From Pelomonas sp965229315 (GTDB lineage Bacteria; Pseudomonadota; Gammaproteobacteria; Burkholderiales; Burkholderiaceae_C), in assembly GCF_965229315.1 (NCBI RefSeq), contig NZ_CBDDJA010000002.1:372001-436000 (forward strand): DNA of 64,000 nt, in the 5' to 3' direction. The notes beneath the pieces are model-generated. The model did not search any database. It saw only the letters and a program-made list of their open reading frames with translations, and was not told the origin of the DNA. Positions 17,569 through 25,466 of the stretch are shown here, one piece after another. Both the position numbers and the translations under genes were made by a program. How positions within the stretch are numbered: position 1 is the stretch's first letter; each line of letters begins with the position of its first letter.

Positions 17569-18552
17569 ATGAGCGCTCTGACCGGACTCTTGTACGCGGC
17601 CCTCGTGGCCTACCTGGGCGGCTGGTACGTCGGCCGCTGGAACGGCAACTTCGCGCTGCTGCTCTTCGTGCTGACGGCCGTGACCATGCTGTACTGGCTG
17701 GCCGAACGTTTTCACTTCGCACCGGCGCGCCGCGCCGCGGCCCAGGCGCTGGTGGCCAACGACGCCAAGCGTCGCGAGGCCCTGGCCGCGCAGGGCATCT
17801 CGCGTGTCGATGGCGACGTCGAGCCGGCGCGCCAGCAGATCCTGCAGCAGCCCTGGTGGCTGGACTGGACGGCCGGCCTGTTCCCGGTGATCCTGGTCGT
17901 CTTCCTGCTGCGCAGCTTCCTGTTCGAGCCGTTCAAGATCCCGTCCGGTTCCATGGTGCCGACGCTGCTGGTGGGCGACCTCATCCTCGTCAACAAGTTC
18001 CACTACGGCGTGCGGCTGCCGGTGCTGAACAAGAAGATCATCGCCAACAACGACGTCAAGCGTGGCGACGTGATGGTCTTCCGCTACCCCGAGGACCCGA
18101 GCACCGACTTCATCAAGCGCGTCGCGGGCATCCCGGGCGACGAGGTGAGCTACGTCAACCAGAAGCTCTACGTCAACGGCCAGCTCGCCGCCACCCAGCC
18201 GGTGGACAACTTCTACGATGACAGCGGCATGCCCCGGGTCTACCGCCCCCGCTTCCTCGAGAAGCTGGGCGACAAGGAGCACCAGATCCTCGTCGAGCCC
18301 GACGCACAGCGTTTCTTCCGGCCCGACCGGGCCGACGGTCCCTTCCCCTTTCAGGAGAACTGCCGCTACACCGTCGAAGGCGTGACCTGCAAGGTGCCTG
18401 CCGGCCACTACTTCATGCTGGGCGACAACCGCGACAACTCGCGCGACTCCCGCTTCTGGGGCTTCGTGCCGGACGAGAACATCGTCGGCAAGGCCTTCTT
18501 GGTGTGGATGAATTTCGGTAACCTCAAGCGCATCGGCACTTTCTTCAACTGA
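17569..18552 (+). CDS. lepB: Signal peptidase I
   Basis: The 327-residue inner-membrane protease removes signal peptides from secreted proteins. Two N-terminal membrane segments (about 2-20 and 28-45) and a third near 102-117 precede the catalytic domain. That domain has nucleophile S128 (IPSGSMVPTL) and general base K183 (FIKRVAGIPGD), spaced as in E. coli LepB. GDNRDNSRDSRFWG is the family box E. The ATG at 17569 is chosen over a TTG at 17554 by comparison with the family; neither has a good ribosome binding site. Confidence 0.93.
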   Translation: MSALTGLLYAALVAYLGGWYVGRWNGNFALLLFVLTAVTMLYWLAERFHFAPARRAAAQALVANDAKRREALAAQGISRVDGDVEPARQQILQQPWWLDWTAGLFPVILVVFLLRSFLFEPFKIPSGSMVPTLLVGDLILVNKFHYGVRLPVLNKKIIANNDVKRGDVMVFRYPEDPSTDFIKRVAGIPGDEVSYVNQKLYVNGQLAATQPVDNFYDDSGMPRVYRPRFLEKLGDKEHQILVEPDAQRFFRPDRADGPFPFQENCRYTVEGVTCKVPAGHYFMLGDNRDNSRDSRFWGFVPDENIVGKAFLVWMNFGNLKRIGTFFN

Positions 18553-18555
18553 CGC

Positions 18556-18936
18556 ATGCCCATCCAGCATCGCCTTCGCACATCGCCGCGCCACCAGCGC
18601 GGCATCACCTTGTTCGGCCTGCTGTTCTGGGGTGCCTTCATCGCGGTCACGGCCGTGGTCGGCCTGAAGGTCTTCCCCACCGTGCTCGAGTACTACACGG
18701 TGCAGCGGGTGGTGGACCGGATCGCCGCCTCCAACCCGGCCACGGTGCCCGCCGTACGCCAGGATTTCGACAAGGCCACTCAGGTCGAATATTCCATCCA
18801 GAGCGTCAAGAGCAGCGACCTCGTCATCAGCAAGGACAACAACGACAAGGTCGTCATCGAGTTCGCCTGGGACAAGGAAGTCGATCTCTTCGGCCCGGTC
18901 TACCTGTTGATCAAGTACCGGGGCAAGTCTCGTTGA
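18556..18936 (+). CDS. DUF4845 membrane protein
   Basis: The 126-residue protein lies three bases after lepB and 16 before rnc, the usual place for DUF4845 proteins in betaproteobacteria. It has a basic N-terminus (RHQRGITLFGLLFW), reminiscent of pilin-like leaders. One membrane segment (about 18-38) follows, with KVFPTVLEYYTVQRVVDRI immediately after, and then a soluble domain ending YLLIKYRGKSR. No enzymatic function is known for the family; the gene order suggests a link to secretion or membrane biogenesis. Confidence 0.85.
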   Translation: MPIQHRLRTSPRHQRGITLFGLLFWGAFIAVTAVVGLKVFPTVLEYYTVQRVVDRIAASNPATVPAVRQDFDKATQVEYSIQSVKSSDLVISKDNNDKVVIEFAWDKEVDLFGPVYLLIKYRGKSR

Positions 18937-18952
18937 CGGCGCCCCCAGCGCC

Positions 18953-19657
18953 ATGCACCCGACGATGAGCGCTGCGCTGGACGACCTGCAACGCCGCCTC
19001 GGCCACCGTTTCCAGCGGCCCGAGTTGCTGGCACGGGCCCTCACGCACCGCAGCTACGGCGCCGACCACAACGAGCGCCTCGAGTTCCTGGGCGACGCCG
19101 TGCTGAGCCTGGCGGTCTCCAGCCTGCTCTACGACCGCTATGCCGGCTCCGACGAAGGCGACCTGACCCGTGTGCGCGCGCACCTCGTGCGCGAGGACAG
19201 CCTGCACAAGCTGGCGCTGGCCTTGGGCCTGCCCGCCGTGCTGAAGATGTCCGACGGCGAGGCCCGCGGCGGTGGCGCGCAGCGGCCGTCCATCCTGGCA
19301 GACGCCGTCGAGGCCGTGCTGGGCGCGGCCTACATCGACGCCGGCTACGACGCGGCCATCGCCATCGTGCGCCGGCTGCTCGGCGAGACCATCGCCACGG
19401 CCACCAGCGTGGGCGATTTCGCCAAGGACGCCAAGACCGCGCTGCAGGAATGGCTGCAGGCCCGCCGCATCGCGGTGCCCAGTTACCGTATCGTCGCGAC
19501 ACGCGGCCAGGCCCACGCCCAGACCTTCGAGGTCGAATGCGCCGTCCCCGCGCTGGACGTGGCCGAACTGGGCGAAGGCCGTTCCCGCCGCACCGCCGAG
19601 CAGGAGGCCGCCCGCCGCCTGCTCGACAGACTCACCGCCGAACGAGGCAAACCATGA
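18953..19657 (+). CDS. rnc: Ribonuclease III
   Basis: The 234-residue double-strand-specific endoribonuclease matures rRNA and controls mRNA. The signature ERLEFLGDAVLSLAVS holds catalytic acidic residues, and DAVEAVLGAAYIDAG supplies the second set. A double-stranded RNA-binding domain follows (about 160-230, with GEGRSRRTAEQEAARRLL). The start at 18953 could instead be the ATG at 18965 (MSAALDD). Its stop overlaps the era start by four bases (ATGA), a conserved coupling. Confidence 0.95.
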   Translation: MHPTMSAALDDLQRRLGHRFQRPELLARALTHRSYGADHNERLEFLGDAVLSLAVSSLLYDRYAGSDEGDLTRVRAHLVREDSLHKLALALGLPAVLKMSDGEARGGGAQRPSILADAVEAVLGAAYIDAGYDAAIAIVRRLLGETIATATSVGDFAKDAKTALQEWLQARRIAVPSYRIVATRGQAHAQTFEVECAVPALDVAELGEGRSRRTAEQEAARRLLDRLTAERGKP

Positions 19658-20592
19658 CCACCGACGCAGTTCCTCCCGCCGCCGCCCCAGCGGACGGCCC
19701 CGCCCAGCCGAACCTGCAACGTTGCGGCCTTATCGCCATCGTCGGCCGGCCCAACGTCGGCAAGTCCACGCTGCTGAACGCCCTGGTCGGCCAGAAGGTC
19801 AGCATCACCTCCGACAAGGCGCAGACGACGCGCCACCGCATCACCGGCGTGCGCACCGTCGAGGAGGCACAGTTCGTGTTCGTCGACACGCCGGGCTTCC
19901 AGACCAAGCACAACGCCGCGCTGAACCGCACGCTGAACCGCACCGTGCACGGCGTGCTGGCCGACGTGGACCTGGTGCTGTTCGTCGTCGAGGCCGGCCG
20001 CTTCGGGCTGGACGACGCCAAGGTGCTCAGCCTGCTGCCCGAGGACAAGCCGGTCGTGCTGATCGCCAACAAGCTCGACGCCGTGCACCGCCGCGCGGAG
20101 CTGGCGCCCTGGCTCAAGGGCATGCAGGAGCGTCGCAATTTCAGCGAGTTCGTGCCGCTGTCGGCCAAGAAGGAGGCCGACGTGACGCGCCTCTTCAAGA
20201 TCCTCAAGCCCTACCTGCCCGAGCAGGGCTGGTTCTACGAGGAAGACGCGCTGACCGACCGCAGCGAGAAGTTCCTCGCCAGCGAAATCATCCGCGAGAA
20301 GCTGTTCCGCCTGACCGGCGACGAGCTGCCCTACACCTCCACCGTCATCATCGACAAGTGGGAGGAGGAGGGCCAGTTGCGCCGCATCAGCGCCAGCATC
20401 GTCGTCGAGCGCGACGCCCACAAGGGCATGATCATCGGCCAGGGCGGCGAGCGCCTGAAGCGCATCGGCTCCGAGTCGCGCCAGGAGCTGGAGCACCTGA
20501 TGGACGGCCGCGTGTTCCTGGAGCTGTGGGTCAAGGTGCGTTCCGGCTGGGCGGACACCGAAGAGCATCTGCGCTCGTACGGCTACGAGTGA
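19654..20592 (+). CDS. era: GTPase Era
   Basis: Era binds 16S rRNA and supports 30S assembly. The 312-residue protein has G1 GRPNVGKST, a switch region with QTTRHRITGV, G3 DTPGFQ and G4 NKLD. The C-terminal KH domain includes the GxxG loop in IIGQGGERLKRIG. The frame is open upstream, but the start at 19654 overlaps the rnc stop and gives the expected length. recO begins two bases after the stop. Confidence 0.96.
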   Translation: MTTDAVPPAAAPADGPAQPNLQRCGLIAIVGRPNVGKSTLLNALVGQKVSITSDKAQTTRHRITGVRTVEEAQFVFVDTPGFQTKHNAALNRTLNRTVHGVLADVDLVLFVVEAGRFGLDDAKVLSLLPEDKPVVLIANKLDAVHRRAELAPWLKGMQERRNFSEFVPLSAKKEADVTRLFKILKPYLPEQGWFYEEDALTDRSEKFLASEIIREKLFRLTGDELPYTSTVIIDKWEEEGQLRRISASIVVERDAHKGMIIGQGGERLKRIGSESRQELEHLMDGRVFLELWVKVRSGWADTEEHLRSYGYE

Positions 20593-20593
20593 C

Positions 20594-21427
20594 ATGACGA
20601 CCCCGTCGGGCCGAGCGCCGGGCCGCTCCCCAGCCGGCCCGCGTCCCCCCGGGGGAGCGGCCGGCGTCCCCGCCGCACGGGCGGCCTCGGTGCAGGCCGC
20701 GTACGTGCTGCACCAGCACGACTGGAGCGAGTCCAGCCTCATCGTCGACCTGTTCACCCGCGAATCCGGCCGCATCGCCGTGGCGGCCAAGGGCGCCAAG
20801 CGCCCGTACTCGCAACTGCGCGCGGTGCTGCTGCCGCTGCAGCGCATCAACGTCAGCCTGTCCAAGCCGGCCAAGATCGACGGCGGCGACGTGCAGACGC
20901 TGCAGACACTGAGGTCGGCCGAATGGGGTGGCGGCGCGACGATGCCCGCCGGCGCGGCGCTGTTCTCCGGCTACTACCTGAACGAGCTGCTGCTGAAGCT
21001 GCTGGCCCGCCACGACCCGCATCCGCAGCTCTTCGACGCCTACGCCGACGCGCTCACCCACCTGGCCGAGGGCGACACCGCGCTGCGCGCCTTCGAGCTG
21101 AAGCTGCTGGCCGAGCTGGGCCTGCTGCCCGATCTCAGCGTCGTCACCACCACGCAGACCGCCATCGACCCCGCGCGCCGCTACCAGCTGTCGCCCGAGT
21201 CCGGCGTCATCCCGCCCACGGGCGATGCCAGCCTGCCAGGCGCGTTGCTGATCCAGCTGCAGGCCGCGCTGCTGCATGGCAGCCCGGCCGCGCTGCGCCA
21301 GGCCTGCGCTGCTGCGCCCCAGGGCCTGAAGACGACGTTGCGCGGCCTGCTCCACTACCATCTGGGCCACCAGCCGCTGCGCACCCGCGCGCTGATGGTG
21401 GACGTCCAGAACCTCCTCGACACATGA
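20594..21427 (+). CDS. recO: DNA repair protein RecO
   Basis: The 277-residue RecO loads RecA with RecF/RecR in gap repair. After a non-conserved Pro/Ala-rich extension of about 30 residues, the OB fold begins at QAAYVLHQHDWSESSLIVDLFTRESGR. The helical domain contains FSGYYLNELLLKLLARHDPHPQLFDAY and ELKLLAELG, typical of the family. No zinc-finger cysteines are present. The start is two bases after era; a later start near the conserved region is possible. It overlaps pdxJ by four bases. Confidence 0.92.
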   Translation: MTTPSGRAPGRSPAGPRPPGGAAGVPAARAASVQAAYVLHQHDWSESSLIVDLFTRESGRIAVAAKGAKRPYSQLRAVLLPLQRINVSLSKPAKIDGGDVQTLQTLRSAEWGGGATMPAGAALFSGYYLNELLLKLLARHDPHPQLFDAYADALTHLAEGDTALRAFELKLLAELGLLPDLSVVTTTQTAIDPARRYQLSPESGVIPPTGDASLPGALLIQLQAALLHGSPAALRQACAAAPQGLKTTLRGLLHYHLGHQPLRTRALMVDVQNLLDT

Positions 21428-22191
21428 ACCCCTTTGCCCACGCCGGCACCCGCTGCGCCCTGTCGGTCAACGTCAACAAGGTCGCGCTGCTGCGCAACAC
21501 GCGCCACCTGGGCATCCCGAGCGTGCTGCGCGCGGCCGAGCAGTGCCTGCTGGCGGGTGCCCAGGGCATCACGGTGCACCCGCGGCCCGACGAGCGCCAC
21601 ATCCGCGCCGCCGACGTGGATGACCTCGCCGCCTTCCTGAAGGACTGGCCGCACGTCGAGTTCAACATCGAAGGCAACCCGACGCAGAACCTGATGGACT
21701 TCGTGCGCCGCCACCGCCCGCACCAGGTCACCTTCGTGCCGGACGCCGAAGACCAGTTCACCTCCGACCACGGCTGGACGCTGCCGCAGGATGCCGAGCG
21801 GCTGCAGCCGTTGATCCGCGAAACCCAGGACCTGGGCGTGCGCGTCAGCCTCTTCATGGACCCGAATCCCGAAACGATGGCACTTGTTGCCGAGTTGGGC
21901 GCCGCCCGCATCGAGCTCTACACCGAGACCTTCGCCAGCGCCTTCGGCACTGACCGGCAGGAGGCCGTGCTCGCCGGCTTCACCGCCACTGCGGAGGCCG
22001 CGCTCAAGGCCGGCCTGGGCATCAACGCCGGCCACGACCTGAACCGCGACAACCTCAGCCTCTTCCTGCGCCACGTGCCGGGCGTGCAGGAGGTGTCCAT
22101 CGGCCACGCGCTGATCGCCGACGCGCTGGAGCTGGGCTATGCCGAGACCGTGCGCGCCTATCAACAAGTGATCGCGACGGCCTACGTGTGA
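21424..22191 (+). CDS. pdxJ: Pyridoxine 5'-phosphate synthase
   Basis: PdxJ condenses 1-deoxyxylulose-5-phosphate and 3-amino-2-oxopropyl phosphate in vitamin B6 synthesis. The 255-residue barrel enzyme shows LSVNVNKVALLRNTR, the HPRPDERHI motif, FNIEGNPT and the C-terminal GINAGHDLNRDNL and EVSIGHALIADAL. The ATG overlaps the recO stop (ATGA), so the longer upstream frame is rejected. acpS overlaps the end, completing a coupled era-recO-pdxJ-acpS string. Confidence 0.96.
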   Translation: MNPFAHAGTRCALSVNVNKVALLRNTRHLGIPSVLRAAEQCLLAGAQGITVHPRPDERHIRAADVDDLAAFLKDWPHVEFNIEGNPTQNLMDFVRRHRPHQVTFVPDAEDQFTSDHGWTLPQDAERLQPLIRETQDLGVRVSLFMDPNPETMALVAELGAARIELYTETFASAFGTDRQEAVLAGFTATAEAALKAGLGINAGHDLNRDNLSLFLRHVPGVQEVSIGHALIADALELGYAETVRAYQQVIATAYV

Positions 22192-22583
22192 TTTACGGCA
22201 TCGGCACCGACCTCTGCGACATCCGACGCATCCGCGAGACGCTGGCGCGGCGGGGCGACCGCTTCGCCGAGAAGGTGCTCGGCCCGCACGAGCTGGCGGT
22301 GTTCCATGAACGCCGCGTCAAGGTCGCCGCGCGGGGCGAGGCCTATCTGGCGACGCGCTTTGCCGCCAAGGAAGCGTTCTCCAAGGCCATCGGCATGGGG
22401 ATGCGCATGCCGATGACGTGGCGTGCGATGGAGGTCGTCAAGGCGCCCAGCGGCAAGCCCGAGGTGGCGCTGCATGGCGAACTGGCCATCTGGTTCGCCG
22501 CGCGCCGGCTGCGCGCCCAGGTGACCGTCAGCGACGAGCAGGACTACGCCGTCGCCTTCGTCGTCGTGGAACAACTGCCCTGA
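22188..22583 (+). CDS. acpS: Holo-ACP synthase
   Basis: The 131-residue enzyme transfers 4'-phosphopantetheine from CoA to the ACP serine (S37 of the AcpP encoded at 10584). The two signature motifs are present: GIGTDLCDIRRI (metal-binding Asp) and RFAAKEAFSKAIG (Glu/Lys). It starts with GTG overlapping the pdxJ stop (GTGA). It is the last gene of the plus-strand run; the next gene is convergent and ends seven bases later. Confidence 0.95.
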   Translation: MIYGIGTDLCDIRRIRETLARRGDRFAEKVLGPHELAVFHERRVKVAARGEAYLATRFAAKEAFSKAIGMGMRMPMTWRAMEVVKAPSGKPEVALHGELAIWFAARRLRAQVTVSDEQDYAVAFVVVEQLP

Positions 22584-22589
22584 GGGGGC

Positions 22590-24290
22590 TCAGCGCGGCT
22601 GGAACAGCAGCCGCTCGGCCAGCTCGCGCCGCGCAGGCGGCTGGGCCGGCAGGCGGTCCAGGATGGCGATGACCGGCTCGCACGCCGTGCCGGCACGCGA
22701 GGTGTCGGGCGTGTCGGCCCACAGCCGGGCGAGCATGCCCAGCGCGGACGGCCCCACCGAGCGGGACAGCACCTCGATCTCGATGGCGCTTGGCGGCTTG
22801 GGCAGCCAGCGCGGCGGCGCGCTGCTGGCGGTGTCCAGCAGCCACTGGCTTTCGCGGATCTGCAGGCCCAGCGGCAGTTGGCGGCGCGCGTCCAGCCGGC
22901 CGTCCAGCAGGTCGCGGCACGGTGGCCTTGCCGCCGCGTTGACGCCCGCGGCGGTGCCGCTGCGGGCGGGTGCCTGCAAGGCCTTCAGCTGCTCGGACAC
23001 CAGCTGCACGTAGCGCCGCCGCGAGGCCGCGTCGGCGCTGGCAATGAGTGCCGGCATCTGCTGCGCCAGCGGCGCGAGCGATGCGGCCTGCACGTCCTCG
23101 TCGGCGGCGCCGGCCGCGCGCGCGGCCCACATCCGCTGCGCGACGGCGGCGATGGTGCCGGCAGTGCGGTGCTCCAGCGCGTCCCACACCGGGTGCATGC
23201 GCAGCGCGTCGTCGAAGTCCGCCAGCCCTGCGCTGCCTGCGGGCAACGGGATCGCCAGCGTCTGCGGCATCGGTGCGATCAACCCGTGCGACAGCAGGTG
23301 CTCGCGCGGCGCAAACCAGATGCCGGACGCCGGCGTCGCCAGCGTCTTGTCGATGAGCGGCTGCGGCAGGCCCAGGCCCCGGTAGGTGGCCGCGAGCTGC
23401 TGGTTGGCCAGTGCCTCGAAGACCGGGTTGTAGGTGCCGGTGGAGGCGCGGTGAAAGCCCAGCCGCGCGCCCGGCGTCAACTGCCGCGGCTGGCCGGCCA
23501 GGAACACGACGGTGCAGGCGCTGGCGCAGTCGCCCACCACGCGCACTTCATGGCCGCGGGGCTTCAGCGTCGCGGCGATCAACTCGGCCTCGTGCAGGCG
23601 CCCGCCGGGCGACACCAGTTCGATGCGGCGCAGGCCGCGCGCCGCCTCGCTGTCCAGCAGCGCGCGCATGCGGCCGGCGTCGCCCATGCCGATGGTGCCG
23701 TCCAGGCGCAGGCTGCGGCCATCGTTGGAGAAGCTGAACCTCGCATGCCCGATGGGGTCGATGCCGCGTGCCATCTGCCAGTACTCGCCCAGGCTGGGCA
23801 GCACGCCGAACAGCACCGAGGTCAGCAATTGCAGCGCACCCAGCCCGAGCGTGATGCGGGCACCGTAGCCCCACAGCCGCGAGCCGTTCTCGTGCAGGTA
23901 ATTGCTGGCGGAGCGCCAGGCGCCGACGATGCACCACACGTCCAGCGCCAGCAGCAGCGGCAACGTGACCAGCAGCGTGATGGCGCTGAGCTGCAGTGAT
24001 TCGCCCTTGACACTGATCCAGCTCATCAACGCCGTCAGCGCCATCGCCAGCGGCAGGGCGACCAGCAGGTTGTTGACCCAGTAGGCGCGCACCAGGCTCA
24101 TCTCGCCATGCCAGTGGCAGGCAAAGTAGCCGCGCCCCGACGGCTCGGCCGCGCGCGGCCGGCGCGGTGGCGGGCCACGGCGCGGATGGGCGGCGGGCTG
24201 TTGCCAGGCCTCGGGGGCAGCCGGCGGCGGTGGCGTGGCGCTGCCCATCGTCGGGTCGCCCGTGGGGCGCGCGTGCCTCGGGTTGTTCAT
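22590..24290 (-). CDS. Membrane protein with ClpP-like (COG3904-type) domain
   Basis: The 566-residue protein has a Pro/Arg-rich N-terminus (1-55), a short Cys/His-containing patch (FACHWHGEMS) and three membrane segments (about 72-94, 101-124, 142-166). A domain resembling the predicted periplasmic ClpP-like family follows: LVSPGGRLHEAELIAATL (about 225-242), then GDCASACTVVFLAGQPR and LGFHRAS. By analogy with ClpP, S257 in CASAC and H280 would be the catalytic pair. The C-terminal 230 residues are helical and not recognised. It lies 40 bases downstream of the periplasmic protein gene and probably shares its transcript. Substrate unknown. Confidence 0.65.
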   Translation of the reverse strand: MNNPRHARPTGDPTMGSATPPPPAAPEAWQQPAAHPRRGPPPRRPRAAEPSGRGYFACHWHGEMSLVRAYWVNNLLVALPLAMALTALMSWISVKGESLQLSAITLLVTLPLLLALDVWCIVGAWRSASNYLHENGSRLWGYGARITLGLGALQLLTSVLFGVLPSLGEYWQMARGIDPIGHARFSFSNDGRSLRLDGTIGMGDAGRMRALLDSEAARGLRRIELVSPGGRLHEAELIAATLKPRGHEVRVVGDCASACTVVFLAGQPRQLTPGARLGFHRASTGTYNPVFEALANQQLAATYRGLGLPQPLIDKTLATPASGIWFAPREHLLSHGLIAPMPQTLAIPLPAGSAGLADFDDALRMHPVWDALEHRTAGTIAAVAQRMWAARAAGAADEDVQAASLAPLAQQMPALIASADAASRRRYVQLVSEQLKALQAPARSGTAAGVNAAARPPCRDLLDGRLDARRQLPLGLQIRESQWLLDTASSAPPRWLPKPPSAIEIEVLSRSVGPSALGMLARLWADTPDTSRAGTACEPVIAILDRLPAQPPARRELAERLLFQPR

Positions 24291-24330
24291 CGTGGCGTCC
24301 CCTGCCGTGCCTCGTGTTCGTCGCGCCGCG

Positions 24331-25353
24331 TCAGGGCTTTCGCTTGGCGGCCGATCGGGCCGGCGCCGGCTTGGCCAGGGACTCGCCCTTGGCGCGCATG
24401 TCCATGTCCATGTCCATCAGCATCAGGCCGTTGTCGGGCATCTTCATGGTGATCGTCAGCGCCATCTTGAGCTGGCTGGTCAGCGGCAGGCCATCGGCCA
24501 TGCGCAGCGTGCTGCTGCCCTTGCCGGTGCCGGCCATCGTGATGGCCATGACCTTGGCGGCGCCGTCGGCCGCGGAGGCGGCGGCTGCGGGCGACGAAGC
24601 AGCCGAGGCAGCCGAAGCAGCAGCAGGCAGCGGTGCGTTGATGTCCATGGTCATGTCCATCGCCATGTCGAAAGACGCCACGCCGCGGTCCATGCGCACG
24701 AGCGTGTAGCGCAGCTTGTTCTGCATCGTGCCGGCACCGCCGGGCAGCGGGATGGGCAGCGCCATCGTCATCGGCACTTCCACGCTTTCGCCGACCTGCA
24801 GCGGCTTCTGGGCGAGCACCTTGTAGAGCTGCAAGGCCTCGCCGACCATCGCGTTGCCCTGCTTGCGCAGCAACTCGTCGAGCGCGGGCGCGCCTGACAC
24901 GCCCTGGATCTCGAAGGCGAAGTCCTTGGGGTTGAAGCGCGCGGTGAAGGCCAGGTCCTGCGCCTTCTGGGGCAGCGGCTGGATCTTGCCGCCCACTTCC
25001 ACCTCGCCGCCCTTGCTGCTGGTGGTCATCGTCAGCGGCAGCCAGCCGACGGCATCGGGCTGGCCGACCTTCATCGCCTGCGCCATCTTCACGGCCACCT
25101 TCATCGGCCCCATGCGCGTGAAATTCTCGGCGGCCTGGTTGATCTTGGCCCGCTGCTCGTCGGTGGCCTCGGGCGCCGGCTCGATGCGCATCTTGATGGT
25201 CGCCTGGATGTCCATCGACTGGCGCTGGTGCTGGCCGGCGCGCGGCGTGGTGTCGAAGGCCACGGCAGCCGGCGTGGCGGGTGCGGCGGTTGCCCCCAGG
25301 CTCAGCGCGAGCAGGGCTGCAGCGAGGAACGGGCGGTACGGGAACGCGGGCAT
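24331..25353 (-). CDS. Hypothetical secreted protein, Met/Asp-rich
   Basis: The 340-residue protein starts MPAFPYRPFLAAALLALSLG, a clear signal peptide ending near GATAAP. The mature part contains repeated Met-rich strands (IQATIKMRIEPAPE; MAMDMTMDINAP; MLMDMDMDMRAKG) and a low-complexity Ala/Ser stretch about 60-110 residues from the end. The C-terminus is basic (RSAAKRKP). The frame continues upstream, but the ATG at 25353 fits the signal peptide. I do not recognise a family. It precedes the ClpP-like membrane protein on the same strand. Confidence 0.6.
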   Translation of the reverse strand: MPAFPYRPFLAAALLALSLGATAAPATPAAVAFDTTPRAGQHQRQSMDIQATIKMRIEPAPEATDEQRAKINQAAENFTRMGPMKVAVKMAQAMKVGQPDAVGWLPLTMTTSSKGGEVEVGGKIQPLPQKAQDLAFTARFNPKDFAFEIQGVSGAPALDELLRKQGNAMVGEALQLYKVLAQKPLQVGESVEVPMTMALPIPLPGGAGTMQNKLRYTLVRMDRGVASFDMAMDMTMDINAPLPAAASAASAASSPAAAASAADGAAKVMAITMAGTGKGSSTLRMADGLPLTSQLKMALTITMKMPDNGLMLMDMDMDMRAKGESLAKPAPARSAAKRKP

Positions 25354-25374
25354 CACAGGGCCACTCCTAAACGG

Positions 25375-25408
25375 CGATGCCGCCCAGGCTGGCGGCCGGG
25401 CGGCATCG
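25375..25408 (-). terminator. Strong inverted repeat downstream of the POT transporter
   Basis: CGATGCCGCCC (25375-25385) and GGGCGGCATCG (25398-25408) are perfect 11-base complements around a 12-base loop. It lies between the transporter stop (25467) and the next minus-strand start (25353). No T-run follows on the minus strand, so termination may depend on Rho, or the hairpin may protect the mRNA 3' end. Confidence 0.45.
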
Positions 25409-25466
25409 TAGGCCCGGTCAGGCGGTTTCAGCGCGTGGCCGGGCCGGGTAATTTCAACGTCGCGGG

